Shown here one piece after another: positions 63,695 through 64,000 of a stretch of 64,000 bases of DNA. The notes under the pieces were generated by a model that was not told the DNA's origin, searched no databases, and worked only from the letters and a program-made list of their open reading frames with translations. This DNA comes from Companilactobacillus tucceti DSM 20183 (GTDB lineage: Bacteria; Bacillota; Bacilli; Lactobacillales; Lactobacillaceae): NCBI RefSeq assembly GCF_001434665.1, contig NZ_AZDG01000003.1, positions 62,001-126,000 of the forward strand. Direction: 5' to 3'. Within the stretch, counting starts at the first letter, position 1. Each line of letters opens with the position of its first letter. Both the position numbers and the translations under genes were made by a program.

Positions 63695-64000
63695 ATGGAA
63701 AAAGAATTTCCAATATACGAAAGAACTGCGATAGTACAACTACTAGCAATGACATCTGGTGGAATCGATGCTTATTCTTATCTAACTCATGGACATGTTT
63801 TCGCTAGTATGCAAACAGGTAATTTAATCTTATTAGGCGTGAACTTAGTAAACGGAGACTTTTCTGTTATCTTAAATTACCTATTACCAATTTTGACCTA
63901 TTGTTTTGCGGCCGCAATCACAAAATGGTTTCAACTTCATTTTCCAACTGAATCCAAAATGGATCGACAATCCTTAATTCTTACTTTTGAAATGTTTATT
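63695..64000 (+). CDS. YoaK/DUF1275-family membrane protein (5' part, cut by window end)
   Basis: 102 residues are visible, then the window ends. The opening ERTAIVQLLAMTSGGIDAYSYL followed by HGHVFASMQTGNLILLG matches the DUF1275 signature (GxxDAxxY, then MxTGN). At least two membrane segments can be seen. No ribosome site is visible before the ATG, so translation may be coupled to the AEC gene six bases upstream. Function unknown. Confidence 0.8.
   Translation, partial: MEKEFPIYERTAIVQLLAMTSGGIDAYSYLTHGHVFASMQTGNLILLGVNLVNGDFSVILNYLLPILTYCFAAAITKWFQLHFPTESKMDRQSLILTFEMFI

Overview
The window reads as chromosomal DNA of an AT-rich, low-GC Gram-positive lactic acid bacterium (Lactobacillaceae; a Companilactobacillus-like species is my guess from gene content, not a computed placement). 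Supporting signs are AGGAGG-type ribosome sites, the rlmH-htrA-walJ-walI-walH-walK-walR block, ECF vitamin transport, a PdxR/MocR regulator, LPQTS and WxL surface proteins, and CcpA-type cre sites. There is no dnaA or dnaN, no rRNA, no phage and no CRISPR; one tRNA-Lys(CTT) is present.

Layout: 1-4.9 kb, a dispersed repeat, a Rossmann-fold protein and a divergent siderophore/iron ABC transporter. 5.1-7.7 kb, alanine dehydrogenase with an amino-acid permease under a perfect cre site. 7.9-17 kb, small regulators (MarR, HxlR, Rrf2, TetR, AraC) next to oxidoreductases, a nucleoside hydrolase, a cystine-type symporter and a DJ-1 family protein. 17-25 kb, rlmH, a DnaA-box cluster, htrA and the Wal cell-wall regulon operon. 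25-26.5 kb, tRNA-Lys, a probable type I toxin-antitoxin pair and a pentapeptide-repeat protein. 26.6-31.5 kb, cysteine desulfidase and a vitamin B6 salvage locus. 31.5-40 kb, a membrane GDPD, an SpaA-like LPXTG protein, HelD and a YibE/YibF pair (YibF frameshifted). 40-43 kb, trpXYZ behind a leader peptide with a Trp codon and two terminators. 43-52.7 kb, a beta-lactamase-like protein and a complete glycine reductase operon. 53-64 kb, amino-acid permeases, a Dus enzyme, a Cys/Met PLP enzyme behind a Cys-Cys leader peptide, a WxL protein, an AEC carrier and a truncated YoaK-like gene.

The standout is the glycine reductase operon grdX-trxB-trxA-grdE-grdA-grdB-grdC-grdD on the minus strand. Both grdA and grdB are interrupted by in-frame TGA exactly where the family carries selenocysteine (Sec44 in GrdA; U-x-x-C-x-x-C at 346 in GrdB), and the grdB TGA is followed by a SECIS-like hairpin. 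A Sec-dependent Stickland enzyme in a lactobacillus is unexpected. No sel gene lies in the window, so the genome must supply selA, selB, selC and selD if these proteins are made.

The genes suggest a metabolic unit. Alanine dehydrogenase makes NADH from alanine, and glycine reductase spends reductant on glycine to give acetyl phosphate, which acetate kinase could turn into ATP. Each part has a close paralogue of the same permease beside it, and both promoters carry a cre site, as does the cysteine desulfidase promoter. Together with the Cys-Cys and Trp leader peptides, the window is rich in amino-acid catabolism and amino-acid-sensing RNA.
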